Assembly (NCBI RefSeq): GCF_007989605.1
Contig: NZ_BJUL01000005.1
Location: forward strand, 62,001 to 126,000
Reading direction: 5' to 3'
Source: Vreelandella venusta
GTDB lineage: Bacteria > Pseudomonadota > Gammaproteobacteria > Pseudomonadales > Halomonadaceae
DNA length: 64,000 bases
Shown here: positions 34,287 through 43,082 of the stretch, one piece after another
Layout: each line of letters starts with the position of its first letter
Numbering within the stretch: the first letter of the stretch is position 1
The notes under the pieces: model-generated
Told to the model about the DNA's origin: nothing
What the model saw: the letters and a program-made list of their open reading frames with translations, nothing else
Database searches by the model: none
Program-made: the position numbers and the translations under genes

Positions 34287-35272
34287 GCGCTCAACTGCCT
34301 GCTTGCCAACTCCTTGAACGTTTCTATGGCCAATCGGCTAACTTATGGCCCGTTGCGCCGCCTGCTGATGCTTGGTTGCGAGCCCACTCCACGGCAATGA
34401 TAAGTGGGGATGTGGCGCTGCGTGAACACTGGGCATCCGGCGGTAAAGCAGCCGCTAGCCCGTTTGATGCCCCCTTTATCCAGCCAGCCGGGCAGGTGGT
34501 GCTGTTTTGGCCGAAGGCTCATCAGTTGGGAATCTGGTGGCTAACATGGCTTTGTCACGTGCTGCCTGAAAATACCCCGCTTGATGTTGTTGGTGAGCAT
34601 CAGGGGGGTATCAAGCGCGTGCCTAAGATATTGAGTGAGTTAGGCATGCGCTGCGATAAGCTCGATAACGCTCGTCGTTGCTCGTTGTTTGCTACGCGCA
34701 CGGTAGCGATGGAGCAGTCGGACACTGAGTGGCAAACATTTGACGCGCTGGATTTAAAACTGGTGAGTCATCCTGGTGTCTTTGGTCACGGCAAGGTCGA
34801 TGAAGGCACGCGTTTAATGCTCGATAGCATTGAGGCTAGCTTGCCCAAAAAGCCGCTTAGCGTGCTGGATATGGGCTGCGGCGACGGCATTATTAGTGCT
34901 TGGCTTGCAGCGCGAGGTCATCAGGTCACCGCCGTAGATGTCAGTGCGTTTGCGGTGGAGGCGTGCCGCCGAACGCTAGCAGCCAACCAGCTTAGTGGGC
35001 GAGTGCTTGAGAGCGACGTCTATTCAGCGCTTGGGGGAGAGCAGTTTGATCTGATAGTGAGTAATCCGCCGTTTCATCAGGAGCGCGAGATTACCTATGG
35101 CCCTAGCGCACGGCTGATTTCAGAAGCGCCCAATCATTTATCGGCCAAGGGGCAGCTCGTGTTAGTGGCGAATGCCTTTCTGCCTTATCCTGATGTGCTG
35201 GAAAGCACCTTCGGTGGTTTTGAGACCTTGGCAGATAATCGGCGCTTTAAAGTGTATCGAGCCGCTAAATAG
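34283..35272 (+). CDS. rsmC: 16S rRNA (guanine1207-N2)-methyltransferase RsmC
   Basis: A 329-residue two-domain methyltransferase. The N-terminal degenerate half (about 1-165) ends before SHPGVFGHGKVDEGTRLML; the catalytic half has SAM motif VLDMGCGDGIISAWLAARGH (about 194-213) and the substrate-base motif LIVSNPPFHQ (about 256-265), as in RsmC/RlmG enzymes that methylate guanine N2. Start codon overlaps the cmoM stop, indicating coupled expression of two RNA methyltransferases. RlmG is the closest alternative, but the length favours RsmC. Confidence 0.85.
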   Translation: MSAQLPACQLLERFYGQSANLWPVAPPADAWLRAHSTAMISGDVALREHWASGGKAAASPFDAPFIQPAGQVVLFWPKAHQLGIWWLTWLCHVLPENTPLDVVGEHQGGIKRVPKILSELGMRCDKLDNARRCSLFATRTVAMEQSDTEWQTFDALDLKLVSHPGVFGHGKVDEGTRLMLDSIEASLPKKPLSVLDMGCGDGIISAWLAARGHQVTAVDVSAFAVEACRRTLAANQLSGRVLESDVYSALGGEQFDLIVSNPPFHQEREITYGPSARLISEAPNHLSAKGQLVLVANAFLPYPDVLESTFGGFETLADNRRFKVYRAAK

Positions 35273-35357
35273 CAAGCGCCACTGCTGAGACGACTATTTA
35301 CGTCTATGATGCCATTTGTAAGCCTTGTTTCGGCTACACGTGTAAAAGGAGATGGAA

Positions 35358-36086
35358 ATGACAGGAAGCGTTCGTACGACAGCGGTAATTGGCAGTGCGT
35401 TGATCTTGGGCGGTTTGTTGGCGCTGGGGCTGGTGTGGGGAGGCAGTTACTTCAAAGGGGCTGCGGAGGTTTGGCAGCAATCTTCACGCAGCGTCACTGT
35501 ACGTGGCTTGGCCGAGCGAGAAGTGGCGGCAGATATGGTGCTATGGCCACTCAACTATACTGTTAATGCCAATTCGCTTTCTGACTTAGAGCGGCAACTT
35601 TCCAGCAATGAGCAGTTAATTCGCCAATTTCTGGATGACCGTGGTTTCGATGAGGACAACGTAAGCGTCACGCCACCGCGTATTACTGATCAATTTAGCA
35701 ATATGTATGGTGGCGAACGTCCAGACGAGCGCTATCGCGCTGAGGCTACGTTGTTGCTACGTACTGATAATGTTGCTGGGGTGATAGATGCGGTGCCCCA
35801 AGCCACAGCGTTGGTACGTCAAGGCGTGCTGTTGTCGCCTAGCTATGAATACCGCACTGAGTTTTTGTTTACTGGCTTAGATGACATTAAGCCTGAAATG
35901 ATTGCTGAGGCGACAGCTGATGCACGTAATGCAGCCCAGCAGTTTGCCGAAGACTCTGGTAGTGGTGTTGGGGGAATACGCCAAGCGACCCAGGGCTACT
36001 TCTCGATTGAAGATCTTGATAGCTATACACCCCATATTAAGCGAATCAGAGTCGTTACTACGGTGGATTACGCGTTAGTAGAGTAG
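35358..36086 (+). CDS. SIMPL-domain (DUF541) envelope protein
   Basis: A 242-residue protein with one N-terminal transmembrane or signal-anchor segment (about residues 8-28, Gly/Leu-rich) followed by a SIMPL/DUF541 domain beginning SSRSVTVRGLAEREVAADMV and ending with VRVVTTVDYALVE. It is expected in the periplasm, membrane-anchored. E. coli YggE belongs to this family and is linked to oxidative stress, but the biochemical role is unknown. ATG 35358 is chosen over 35352 because AAAAGGAG ends 6 nt before it. Single gene, tail-to-tail with greB by 11 bp. Confidence 0.8.
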   Translation: MTGSVRTTAVIGSALILGGLLALGLVWGGSYFKGAAEVWQQSSRSVTVRGLAEREVAADMVLWPLNYTVNANSLSDLERQLSSNEQLIRQFLDDRGFDEDNVSVTPPRITDQFSNMYGGERPDERYRAEATLLLRTDNVAGVIDAVPQATALVRQGVLLSPSYEYRTEFLFTGLDDIKPEMIAEATADARNAAQQFAEDSGSGVGGIRQATQGYFSIEDLDSYTPHIKRIRVVTTVDYALVE

Positions 36087-36097
36087 TCTTTGCCGCC

Positions 36098-36646
36098 TCA
36101 AGTAGACGGTGATTTCATGCCCGGATAACGGATCGCTGTGACGGTGTAGAACGTCTCGCCATTGGGTGTGAGTACCGTGATATCGTCGTCTACTTCTTTC
36201 CCGAGCAGTGCTTTGGCCATGGGGGCGTCGATGCTGATCCAGCGTTTTTTAGTATCGATTTCGTCATGGCCAACAATTCTAAGATGAATTTGCTCTCCGC
36301 CTTCATCTTCCAAATCTACGTACGCGCCGAAAAAAACCTTGCTGGTGTCAGCGGGTAGGCGATCAACAATTTGCAGTTCGTCCAGCCGTTTTGTTAGGTA
36401 GCCAATACGCGCGATAACGCGGTTTAGCTCTTTTTTGTTATAGGTGTAATCGGCATTTTCACTGCGGTCACCCTGGGCGGCCGCTTCGCCAACTTTGGCC
36501 GAAATAGCGGGGCGTTTAACTCGCGATAGATGGTCCAGGACAGCACGTAGACGAGCCGCACCCTCTGCTGTGATCAGGTTGCTCTTAGGTTGTTGGCGCG
36601 GGTCTTTCGCTGGGTCGCGCCAGCGCGTCATATTTCGGCCTTTCAT
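36098..36646 (-). CDS. greB: Transcription elongation factor GreB
   Basis: A 182-residue Gre factor that rescues backtracked RNA polymerase by stimulating transcript cleavage. Long N-terminal coiled coil (about 20-90) with the acidic tip in AAAQGDRSENADYTYNKKEL, the GreA/B signature, and a C-terminal FKBP-like domain ending GETFYTVTAIRYPG. The ATG at 36646 has AGGAGGTG about 9 nt upstream, which decides the start over 36631 and 36673. The IDTKKRWISIDAPMAKALLGKEVDD segment separates GreB from GreA. It is a single gene divergent from the TPR protein gene. Confidence 0.9.
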   Translation of the reverse strand: MKGRNMTRWRDPAKDPRQQPKSNLITAEGAARLRAVLDHLSRVKRPAISAKVGEAAAQGDRSENADYTYNKKELNRVIARIGYLTKRLDELQIVDRLPADTSKVFFGAYVDLEDEGGEQIHLRIVGHDEIDTKKRWISIDAPMAKALLGKEVDDDITVLTPNGETFYTVTAIRYPGMKSPST

Positions 36647-36823
36647 TGCGTTTTTCACCTCCTCAAAGAGCACCAGCTTACGCTAATGGCAGTGGGGTTA
36701 ACAAAGCGCTTATTTATTGGCGATTCATTCAAACGTTCGTTACATTATGGGTGTGGGGGTTCAAAACCCCAGAACCAAACGTATTGCTTGCTAGAAAGCA
36801 CAAAAATAAATCAGGAGCTTATT

Positions 36824-37468
36824 ATGCGCACATCCCCTTTTTCTCGTTTAGTCATTGCAGCGGCATTAGGTAGTGCCTTAGCGTTAGCCCCATTAAGCGT
36901 GTCGGCGTATGAAAGCGATGTGTTCTCGCTAAAGAATCGTTGGGAACACACCGTCACTGAGATGCCTGCTAACGAGCGTGAGAGCACGCTTAAAGCGCTA
37001 GCCAGTGAGGTTGAGCAGCTGGCTAACCAATATCCTGATCAAGCGGAGGTATTGGTCTGGCAAGGCATCGTGCTGGCGTCCTACGCACGTGAACGCGGCG
37101 GTCTTGGTGCATTAGGCACCGCGGGTGATGCCCGTGATGTGCTGGAGAGAGCCATTGAAATCGACCCACAAGGCGGCAATGGTTCGGCTTATGTCACGCT
37201 GGGAGCGCTATACGACCGCGCCCCAGGCAGGCCTTTAGGTTTTGGCAGCAGCGATACCGCTGAGCGCATGTTTCAGCGCGCGCTAGAGATTCGCCCAGAC
37301 GGTATTGATGTGAACTATTATTATGCGGCGTTCTTGAAAGAAGAGGGCAATAGCGAGGCGGCTCGCGAGCATGCACAGCGCGCGGTGAATGGTACTGCAC
37401 GCGAGACCCGTCAAAAATCTGATGAAGCGCTGCGCCGTGATGCCGAGATACTACTTGGTGAGCTGTAG
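36824..37468 (+). CDS. Secreted TPR-repeat protein
   Basis: A 214-residue exported protein: signal peptide about 1-27 (hydrophobic run after Arg-Leu, LSVSA-YESD cleavage) and an all-helical mature part with two or three TPR-like repeats (around QAEVLVWQGIVLASYARE, GGNGSAYVTLGALYDRAPG, DGIDVNYYYAAFLKEEGNSEAAREHAQRAV). ATG 36824 is preceded by CAGGAG, while an in-frame frame from 36590 runs antisense through greB and is rejected. No catalytic motif. TPR proteins mediate protein-protein contact; the partner is unknown. Confidence 0.8.
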   Translation: MRTSPFSRLVIAAALGSALALAPLSVSAYESDVFSLKNRWEHTVTEMPANERESTLKALASEVEQLANQYPDQAEVLVWQGIVLASYARERGGLGALGTAGDARDVLERAIEIDPQGGNGSAYVTLGALYDRAPGRPLGFGSSDTAERMFQRALEIRPDGIDVNYYYAAFLKEEGNSEAAREHAQRAVNGTARETRQKSDEALRRDAEILLGEL

Positions 37469-37500
37469 ACCCTAAACCAAGGCGCTTAGCACTTAGAGTG

Positions 37501-37590
37501 ATAGGCGCGCTAACGTTAATAGCCGCGTTAAGGTTGATAGGTGCGTTAAGGTTGATAGGTGCGTTAAGGTTGATAGGTGCATTGGCATTC
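37501..37590. repeat. 18-bp tandem repeat upstream of nudF
   Basis: Five units of consensus ATAGGTGCGTTAAGGTTG at 37501, 37519, 37537, 37555 and 37573; units 3 and 4 are identical, the first and last degenerate. The tract ends about 50 bp before the nudF start. The open frame across it on the other strand (NLNAPI repeats) is an effect of the repeat, not a gene. Confidence 0.85.
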
Positions 37591-37640
37591 CCAGTGGTAA
37601 GCATTGATAATAGAACGATTGTTAACACTGGGAGTGCTTC

Positions 37641-38327
37641 ATGGCATCTAGCCCTAATCCATTAGTGCCCGATGCGTCAGCGCCGCCTCAGTTAGGCCGG
37701 GACGATGTCGAGCTTATTCAGCGAGAGACCCTTTATCAGGGGTTTTTTCGTTTGGAAGCCTTAGAGCTGCGTCATCGTCTGTTCGAGGGCGGCTGGAGCA
37801 GCACGATGCGGCGTGAGGTGCATAACCGCTTTGATGCTGTTGGCGTGCTGCTTTACGACCCGGTTCGTGACGCATTGGTACTGGTGGAACAGTTTCGTGC
37901 TGGCGCGATTGACGATCCGCTTTCCCCCTGGAAGTTAGAGTTAGTGGCAGGGCTGGCAGATAAAGATGAATCCCTGGAGGATGTTGCCCGCCGTGAGGCC
38001 ATGGAAGAGTCAGGCTGCCAGGTTGGCGAACTGACAAAACTGCATACCTATTACCCAAGCCCTGGGGCGTGTAACGAACGCGTGACGCTATTTTGTGGTT
38101 TAGTCGATACCCAAGGGATGGGGGGAATTCATGGCCTGGAGGATGAGCACGAGGATATCCGTGTTCATGTAGTGGCGTTTCCAACCGCATGGGAACTCTT
38201 GGAGCAGGGAAGACTCGATAACGCCATGTGCTTGATTGGGCTACATTGGTTAGCGAGCCAGCGCGCTTCGCTGCGTGCTGCTTCTCATCGAGCAGCGACA
38301 GTGCCAAGCGAATCTGAAAAGGAGTGA
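37641..38327 (+). CDS. nudF: ADP-ribose pyrophosphatase NudF
   Basis: A 228-residue Nudix hydrolase that cleaves ADP-ribose to AMP and ribose-5-phosphate. The Nudix box spans about residues 112-134: GLADKDESL followed by REAMEESG, with the REXXEE core. N-terminal strand-rich domain (TLYQGFFRLEALELRHRLFEGG) is typical of ADPRase dimers. The next genes are yqiB and cpdA, the same order as in E. coli. It lies 50 bp after an 18-bp repeat tract, so promoter spacing may vary between strains. Its stop overlaps the yqiB ribosome binding region. Confidence 0.92.
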   Translation: MASSPNPLVPDASAPPQLGRDDVELIQRETLYQGFFRLEALELRHRLFEGGWSSTMRREVHNRFDAVGVLLYDPVRDALVLVEQFRAGAIDDPLSPWKLELVAGLADKDESLEDVARREAMEESGCQVGELTKLHTYYPSPGACNERVTLFCGLVDTQGMGGIHGLEDEHEDIRVHVVAFPTAWELLEQGRLDNAMCLIGLHWLASQRASLRAASHRAATVPSESEKE

Positions 38328-38329
38328 AC

Positions 38330-38776
38330 ATGGCTAGAACCGCCTATGTCACCGATTTAAAGTCCCTGCAGGGCGAGTGTAGCGCCAACTATATGCGCAT
38401 GCTTCGCTTGGTAGGTGATATGGAAAGTGGCCAGCGGCGTGATATCGCGCTGCATGGCGATGACCAGCATTTCGGCGATTTACATCTTAAAATTCTGGAG
38501 CAAGCGCCCTATACCACGATGGTGGAAGTGACCCAGAGTGGGCCGCTGGATGCGGTAATTGAAGGCCCCAGAATGCGTGTCCATCTCTACCATGACGTAC
38601 GTATGGCAGAGGTGACTGATTTTCAGCGTGAGCGTCACTTTAGTGGTCGCTATCGTTATCCGAATGCCAGGATGCACCAGCCGGATGAAAAGCTGCAGCT
38701 AAATCGCTTCCTAGGCGAGTGGCTGGCGCATGGCTTAGCCCATGGCCATGCCTATGATATGCCGGAGTTACCCTGA
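38330..38776 (+). CDS. yqiB: DUF1249 protein YqiB
   Basis: A 148-residue soluble protein of the DUF1249 family, of unknown function, conserved between nudF and cpdA in many gammaproteobacteria. Conserved DLKSLQGECSANYMRMLRL near the start and FHQ-like ARMHQPDEKLQLNRFLGEWL near the end match the family. ATG 38330 has AAAGGAG 5 nt upstream; GTG 38324 is less likely. Stop and cpdA start overlap (TGATG). Confidence 0.88.
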   Translation: MARTAYVTDLKSLQGECSANYMRMLRLVGDMESGQRRDIALHGDDQHFGDLHLKILEQAPYTTMVEVTQSGPLDAVIEGPRMRVHLYHDVRMAEVTDFQRERHFSGRYRYPNARMHQPDEKLQLNRFLGEWLAHGLAHGHAYDMPELP

Positions 38777-39510
38777 TGCGACTGGTTCAGATAACTGATT
38801 CGCACCTGCATGCCGATAAGGCGGCTCGCTCTCGGGCGGGAGTCCCGTGGCAGCAGTTTGAGCGTGTGCTGGAGGCGGTGATCGCTGAGCGGCCTGACAT
38901 TGTCGTAGTTAGCGGGGATGTCAGCCAGGATGAGACGGCCGCTTCTTATGCATTGGCGCGCCAAGCGCTGGCATCATTGCCATGTCCATGGTTCTGGATT
39001 CCTGGCAATCACGATCAGCTTGGCTTCATGCAAGCGGAGCACCCGCTGGTGGAGGACGTCGATCTGGATCAATGGCGATTATTGCTGTTGGATACCCATG
39101 TAGAAGGCCAGCCATATGGCGAATTGGGTGCTGAGCGCTTAAGTGCACTGGCTGAGCGCCTAGAAGAAGATGGCCGCCCAACCTTGATTGTGATGCATCA
39201 CCCCCCCGTTGATGTAGGCGCTGTGTGGATGGACGCGATTGGACTTAAAGATCGCGATGCGTTTTGGCAACTGTTAAACCGCCACCCTCAGGTTGAGATC
39301 ATTCTGTTTGGTCATGCCCACCAAGCCTATGCCCAGTCACACCGTACCGCGGATAGCAAGATTGATGTGTATGGTTGTCCTGCCGTCGCTGATCAGTTCT
39401 TACCCGGCGCTGAGCAGTTTACGATTGATGAAGCGTCTCGCCCCGGCTATCGAGTCATTGACCTTCAGGGCAGTGATTGGCAGACCTGGATTGAGCGTGT
39501 CGCCGTATAG
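38776..39510 (+). CDS. cpdA: 3',5'-cyclic-AMP phosphodiesterase CpdA
   Basis: A 244-residue metallophosphoesterase that hydrolyses cAMP to AMP. Metal-binding blocks in order: ITDSHL (about 5-10), VVSGDVSQDE (about 42-51), IPGNHDQ (about 75-81), VMHHPPV and LFGHAHQ (about 178-184). Third gene of the nudF-yqiB-cpdA cluster, with coupled start. Class III cAMP phosphodiesterases of this length share the C-terminal DLQG region. In E. coli the next genes would be yqiA and parE; here cysD follows and parE lies 12.6 kb further. Confidence 0.9.
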   Translation: MRLVQITDSHLHADKAARSRAGVPWQQFERVLEAVIAERPDIVVVSGDVSQDETAASYALARQALASLPCPWFWIPGNHDQLGFMQAEHPLVEDVDLDQWRLLLLDTHVEGQPYGELGAERLSALAERLEEDGRPTLIVMHHPPVDVGAVWMDAIGLKDRDAFWQLLNRHPQVEIILFGHAHQAYAQSHRTADSKIDVYGCPAVADQFLPGAEQFTIDEASRPGYRVIDLQGSDWQTWIERVAV

Positions 39511-39688
39511 TCTGTGCCTGTGATGACACTGTTAGGCAATAAAGATATAAAAAGATAGTTATTAATTCTTTTGGGTTATTATTGACTCGGCGTTACCCTA
39601 TCCTCAAATAACCGTCTTTCGGCGACGTTACCGTTAGACGGCAAATAGCGTTTGCACGTGCAAGCACCGTTTTATGAGGGAGTAGGTA

Positions 39689-40648
39689 ATGAACCAGTTT
39701 TCTGCGCCGTCGGCGTCCCAGCGAGAGGTGTCTGCCACACCTGACGCGGCACGTTTGACCCATCTAAAGCAGCTAGAAGCTGAATCGATACATATTATCC
39801 GGGAAGTTGCTGCTGAGTTTAGTAACCCGGTCATGATGTACTCCATCGGTAAAGACTCCTCGGTAATGCTGCACTTGGCGCGCAAAGCCTTCTACCCGGG
39901 GACACCGCCATTCCCGTTGATGCATGTGGACACGACCTGGAAGTTTCGTGAAATGATCGAGTTTCGTAACCGCATGGCAGAAGAAGCGGGGATGGAGCTG
40001 ATTGTGCATACCAATGAAGAGGGGCGGGCCGCCAATATCAACCCCTTCGACCACGGTAGTGCGAAATATACCGACATCATGAAAACCCAAGCGCTGAAGC
40101 AAGCACTGGATAAGCATGGCTTTGATGCGGCTTTCGGTGGCGCACGGCGTGATGAGGAAGCCTCGCGCGCTAAAGAGCGTGTCTACTCCTTCCGCGATAA
40201 ATACCACCGCTGGGATCCAAAGAGTCAGCGCCCCGAACTTTGGAATGTGTATAACGCCAATGTTAACAAGGGCGAGTCAATTCGCGTCTTCCCACTTTCG
40301 AATTGGACCGAGCTGGATATCTGGCAGTACATCTATCTTGAGTCGATTCCGATTGTGCCGCTTTACTACGCCGCCAAGCGACCTGTGGTTGAGCGTGATG
40401 GCATGCAGGTTATGGTTGACGATGAGCGCTTGCCTTTGGCAGCAGGTGAAGTGCCTGAAGAGAAGTTTGTGCGCTTCAGAACGCTGGGCTGTTACCCACT
40501 GACCGGTGCGGTGGAGTCAACGGCGGCGACACTGCCCGAAATTATTCAAGAGATGCTATTGACCAAAACCAGTGAACGTAGTGGCCGTGCCATTGATCGT
40601 GACCAGGTCGGTTCGATGGAGAAGAAAAAGCGCGAAGGCTATTTTTAA
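39689..40648 (+). CDS. cysD: Sulfate adenylyltransferase small subunit CysD
   Basis: A 319-residue PP-loop ATP pyrophosphatase that, with CysN, forms adenosine-5'-phosphosulfate from sulfate and ATP. The PP-motif [17 protein letters not shown] (about 52-68), the [21 protein letters not shown] region and EDQ-like [14 protein letters not shown] are typical. Good GGGAG ribosome binding site upstream of ATG 39689; a possible promoter is TTGACT at 39582-39587 in the 178-bp AT-rich gap. Followed by cysN 12 bp later. Confidence 0.94.
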   Translation: MNQFSAPSASQREVSATPDAARLTHLKQLEAESIHIIREVAAEFSNPVMMYSIGKDSSVMLHLARKAFYPGTPPFPLMHVDTTWKFREMIEFRNRMAEEAGMELIVHTNEEGRAANINPFDHGSAKYTDIMKTQALKQALDKHGFDAAFGGARRDEEASRAKERVYSFRDKYHRWDPKSQRPELWNVYNANVNKGESIRVFPLSNWTELDIWQYIYLESIPIVPLYYAAKRPVVERDGMQVMVDDERLPLAAGEVPEEKFVRFRTLGCYPLTGAVESTAATLPEIIQEMLLTKTSERSGRAIDRDQVGSMEKKKREGYF

Positions 40649-40660
40649 GGAGTAGGTTCA

Positions 40661-42100
40661 ATGGCTCATCAATCCAATTTAATTGCTGACAATATCGAGC
40701 AGTACCTTCACGAGCACGAAAACAAAGACCTGCTGCGCTTTATTACCTGCGGCAGTGTTGATGACGGCAAATCTACGCTGATCGGGCGATTGCTGCACGA
40801 CTCTAAAATGATCTTTGAAGATCAACTGGCGGCAATTACCCAAGCGTCTAAAACCAGTGGCACTACCGGTGATACGGTTGATTTAGCGCTGTTGGTAGAT
40901 GGCTTGCAGTCAGAGCGAGAGCAGGGCATTACCATTGATGTTGCCTACCGTTTTTTCTCCACCGAAAAGCGTAAGTTCATCATTGCAGATACCCCAGGGC
41001 ATGAGCAGTACACGCGAAATATGGCCACGGGCGCTTCAACGGCCAGCTTGGCGATTATTTTGATTGACGCCCGTTATGGGGTGCAGACCCAAACTCGTCG
41101 CCATAGCTTTATTGCCGATTTGCTGGGTATTCAGCACTTGGTGATTGCGGTAAACAAAATGGATTTGGTGGCGTTCTCCGAGCAGCGCTTTAACGAGATT
41201 GTTGACGAATACCGCGCGTTTGCCACCAACCTTAATGCACCGGATATTCGCTTTGTGCCGATGTCGGCACTCAACGGCGACAACGTCGTCAACCCAAGTG
41301 ATCAGACGCCTTGGTATTTCGGTGCGGATTATGAAGGTAAAACGCTGATTGAGCTGCTGGAAAGTGTCGAGATCAGTCGCGATCAAAATCTGACTGATTT
41401 ACGTTTGCCGGTACAGTACGTTAACCGCCCGAATCTGGATTTTCGCGGTTATTGCGGCACATTGTCGGCGGGCATTCTACACCCAGGCCAGGCAGTAAAA
41501 GCGCTGCCATCGGGTAAAACGTCACGGGTTGAGCGAATTGTGACGTTTGACGGCGACTTAAGCGCCGCTTATCCAGGCCAAGCAGTAACGGTCACCTTGG
41601 AAGACGAAATTGATATTTCCCGCGGTGATTGGATTGTCAGTGCTGACGCCGACATACCGCTCTCTAATGCATTCATGGCGGATATTGTATGGATGCATGA
41701 AGATGCGCTGGCGCCGGGAAAACTGTATGACTTTAAGCTCGCCACCCGAGATCTATCGGGGCAGGTAAGCGCCATCGAGTACCAGGTAGACGTTAATACA
41801 CTTGAACGACATGCCACCGACGCGCTGGGCTTAAATGCGATTGCTCGCTGTGAAGTAGAGCTAACCGCCGCGATTCCAGTAGATGACTATCGCACCAGTC
41901 CTGGTACTGGTAGCTTTATCATCATTGACAGATTGACCAACGTAACGGTAGGCGCTGGTATGATTCGCGGAACTGCCGATGCCCGCGAGCAGGTCAGTGG
42001 CACTACTGATTGGGCAGCCTTTGAGCGTGATTTGAATGCGCTGGTGCGTAAGCATTTTCCGCACTGGGAAGCGAAGGATGTGCGCGACTTACTGCGTTAA
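40661..42100 (+). CDS. cysN: Sulfate adenylyltransferase large subunit CysN (GTPase)
   Basis: A 479-residue EF-Tu-like GTPase whose GTP hydrolysis drives APS formation by CysD. G1 [14 protein letters not shown] (about 31-44), G3 [11 protein letters not shown] (about 110-120), G4 NKMD (about 165-168), then two beta-barrel domains. The length shows that the APS-kinase domain (CysC) is not fused, so APS kinase or APS reductase must be elsewhere. Ends just before a 13-bp repeat tract and a strong terminator. Operon with cysD. Confidence 0.94.
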   Translation: MAHQSNLIADNIEQYLHEHENKDLLRFITCGSVDDGKSTLIGRLLHDSKMIFEDQLAAITQASKTSGTTGDTVDLALLVDGLQSEREQGITIDVAYRFFSTEKRKFIIADTPGHEQYTRNMATGASTASLAIILIDARYGVQTQTRRHSFIADLLGIQHLVIAVNKMDLVAFSEQRFNEIVDEYRAFATNLNAPDIRFVPMSALNGDNVVNPSDQTPWYFGADYEGKTLIELLESVEISRDQNLTDLRLPVQYVNRPNLDFRGYCGTLSAGILHPGQAVKALPSGKTSRVERIVTFDGDLSAAYPGQAVTVTLEDEIDISRGDWIVSADADIPLSNAFMADIVWMHEDALAPGKLYDFKLATRDLSGQVSAIEYQVDVNTLERHATDALGLNAIARCEVELTAAIPVDDYRTSPGTGSFIIIDRLTNVTVGAGMIRGTADAREQVSGTTDWAAFERDLNALVRKHFPHWEAKDVRDLLR

Positions 42101-42107
42101 CAGGGTC

Positions 42108-42160
42108 TGTTAGCAAGTACTGTTAGTAGGTACTGATAGCAAGTACTGGCAAGCAGGTAC
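42108..42160. repeat. 13-bp tandem repeat after cysN
   Basis: Units TGTTAGCAAGTAC (42108), TGTTAGTAGGTAC (42121), TGATAGCAAGTAC (42134) and a 14-base TGGCAAGCAGGTAC (42147). About four degenerate copies between the cysN stop and its terminator. No coding role. Confidence 0.75.
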
Positions 42161-42173
42161 GTGAGCGGAACCA

Positions 42174-42208
42174 AAAAGCCGCCTTGGTCATTGACCAAGG
42201 CGGCTTTT
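42174..42208. terminator. Bidirectional terminator between cysN and tupA
   Basis: AAAAGCCGCCTTGGTCA (42174-42190) and TGACCAAGGCGGCTTTT (42192-42208), a 17-bp perfect inverted repeat with A- and T-tracts on the two sides, between converging genes. Confidence 0.92.
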
Positions 42209-42223
42209 ACGTTTGGGGTAGCG

Positions 42224-43066
42224 CTACTGGGTGTTAGACGAAGACTGCGCGTTAGGGAAAAACAGCTGTTGGCCGTTGACGTCAAAATCGGCAATCGCTT
42301 GTTGCCCTTCTTCAGACACCAGCCACTGGTGCCACTGAGCTGCTAAATCATGCTTCAAGTGCGGGTGCCGCTGTTCAGAAAGCAGCAGAGAGCCGTACTG
42401 ATTAAACAGCGCATCGTCGCCTTCAAAGAGCAGTGTTAAGTCTTGTGGGTTTTCAAACGCTACCCAAGTGGCACGGTCAGTAAATGTGTAGGCGTTCATG
42501 CCTGCAGCGGTGTTTAGGGTTGGTCCCATCCCGCTACCTAACTCGCGATACCACTCTCCTTGGGGAGTTACCTCGGCACTTTCCCATAAACGCAGTTCGG
42601 CACGGTTGGTTCCGCTATCATCGCCACGGGATGCAAAGGGCGATTCGCTTTCCGCAATACGTGCAAATGCTTCGGTGACGTTGGCACTACTGCTAATATC
42701 TGCAGGATCATCGCTGGGCCCGACAATTACAAAGTCGTTATACATTACGTCCAGGCGCTCGCTGGCGTAGCCATCGGCGACAAACTGCTCTTCGCCTGCC
42801 GTGTCATGTACCAGCAGACTATCGGCATCTCCGCGGCGGGCAATCTCAAACGCTTGCCCTGTTCCTACGGCGACGACGCGTACATCGATGCCCGTGGCGT
42901 CGGTGAAAGTAGGAATAATCGCGTCAAATAGCCCTGAGTTTTCAGTCGAAGTCGTTGACGCTAAGGTGATGAAGTCATCGTTAGCGAGCAGTGAGGCACT
43001 CCACGAGAGGCCTACTAAGCCTGAGGTTAATAAGCTAACGGTAGCCAACGTTGTGGTTTTTTTCAT
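42224..43066 (-). CDS. tupA: Tungstate ABC transporter binding protein TupA
   Basis: A 280-residue periplasmic binding protein. Signal peptide about 1-28 (MKKTTTLATVS...SLLANDD); mature start FITLASTTSTENSGLF is the anion-binding segment of TupA, followed by AVGTGQAFEIARRGDADSLLVHD and ASRGDDSGTNRAEL. ATG 43066 has AGGAGC 6 nt upstream, deciding against the frame from 43099 that overlaps tupC. It is the last gene of a tupB-tupC-tupA operon, an unusual order because the binding protein is generally first. Molybdate is the alternative, but TTST motifs favour tungstate. Confidence 0.88.
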   Translation of the reverse strand: MKKTTTLATVSLLTSGLVGLSWSASLLANDDFITLASTTSTENSGLFDAIIPTFTDATGIDVRVVAVGTGQAFEIARRGDADSLLVHDTAGEEQFVADGYASERLDVMYNDFVIVGPSDDPADISSSANVTEAFARIAESESPFASRGDDSGTNRAELRLWESAEVTPQGEWYRELGSGMGPTLNTAAGMNAYTFTDRATWVAFENPQDLTLLFEGDDALFNQYGSLLLSEQRHPHLKHDLAAQWHQWLVSEEGQQAIADFDVNGQQLFFPNAQSSSNTQ

Positions 43067-43082
43067 AGGGTTGCTCCTGGGG

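Noticed and set aside
36756-36770. tRNA T-arm-like GGGGTTCAAAACCCC upstream of the TPR gene
   Set aside because: No acceptor stem, anticodon arm or D-arm can be built around it; it is just a hairpin in the greB/TPR promoter region.
37501-37590. Tandem repeat as a CRISPR array
   Set aside because: Units are contiguous with no spacers, and no cas genes are present.
37194-37628. 144-codon frame with NLNAPI repeats
   Set aside because: The repeats reflect the 18-bp DNA tandem repeat, and the rest is antisense to the TPR gene.
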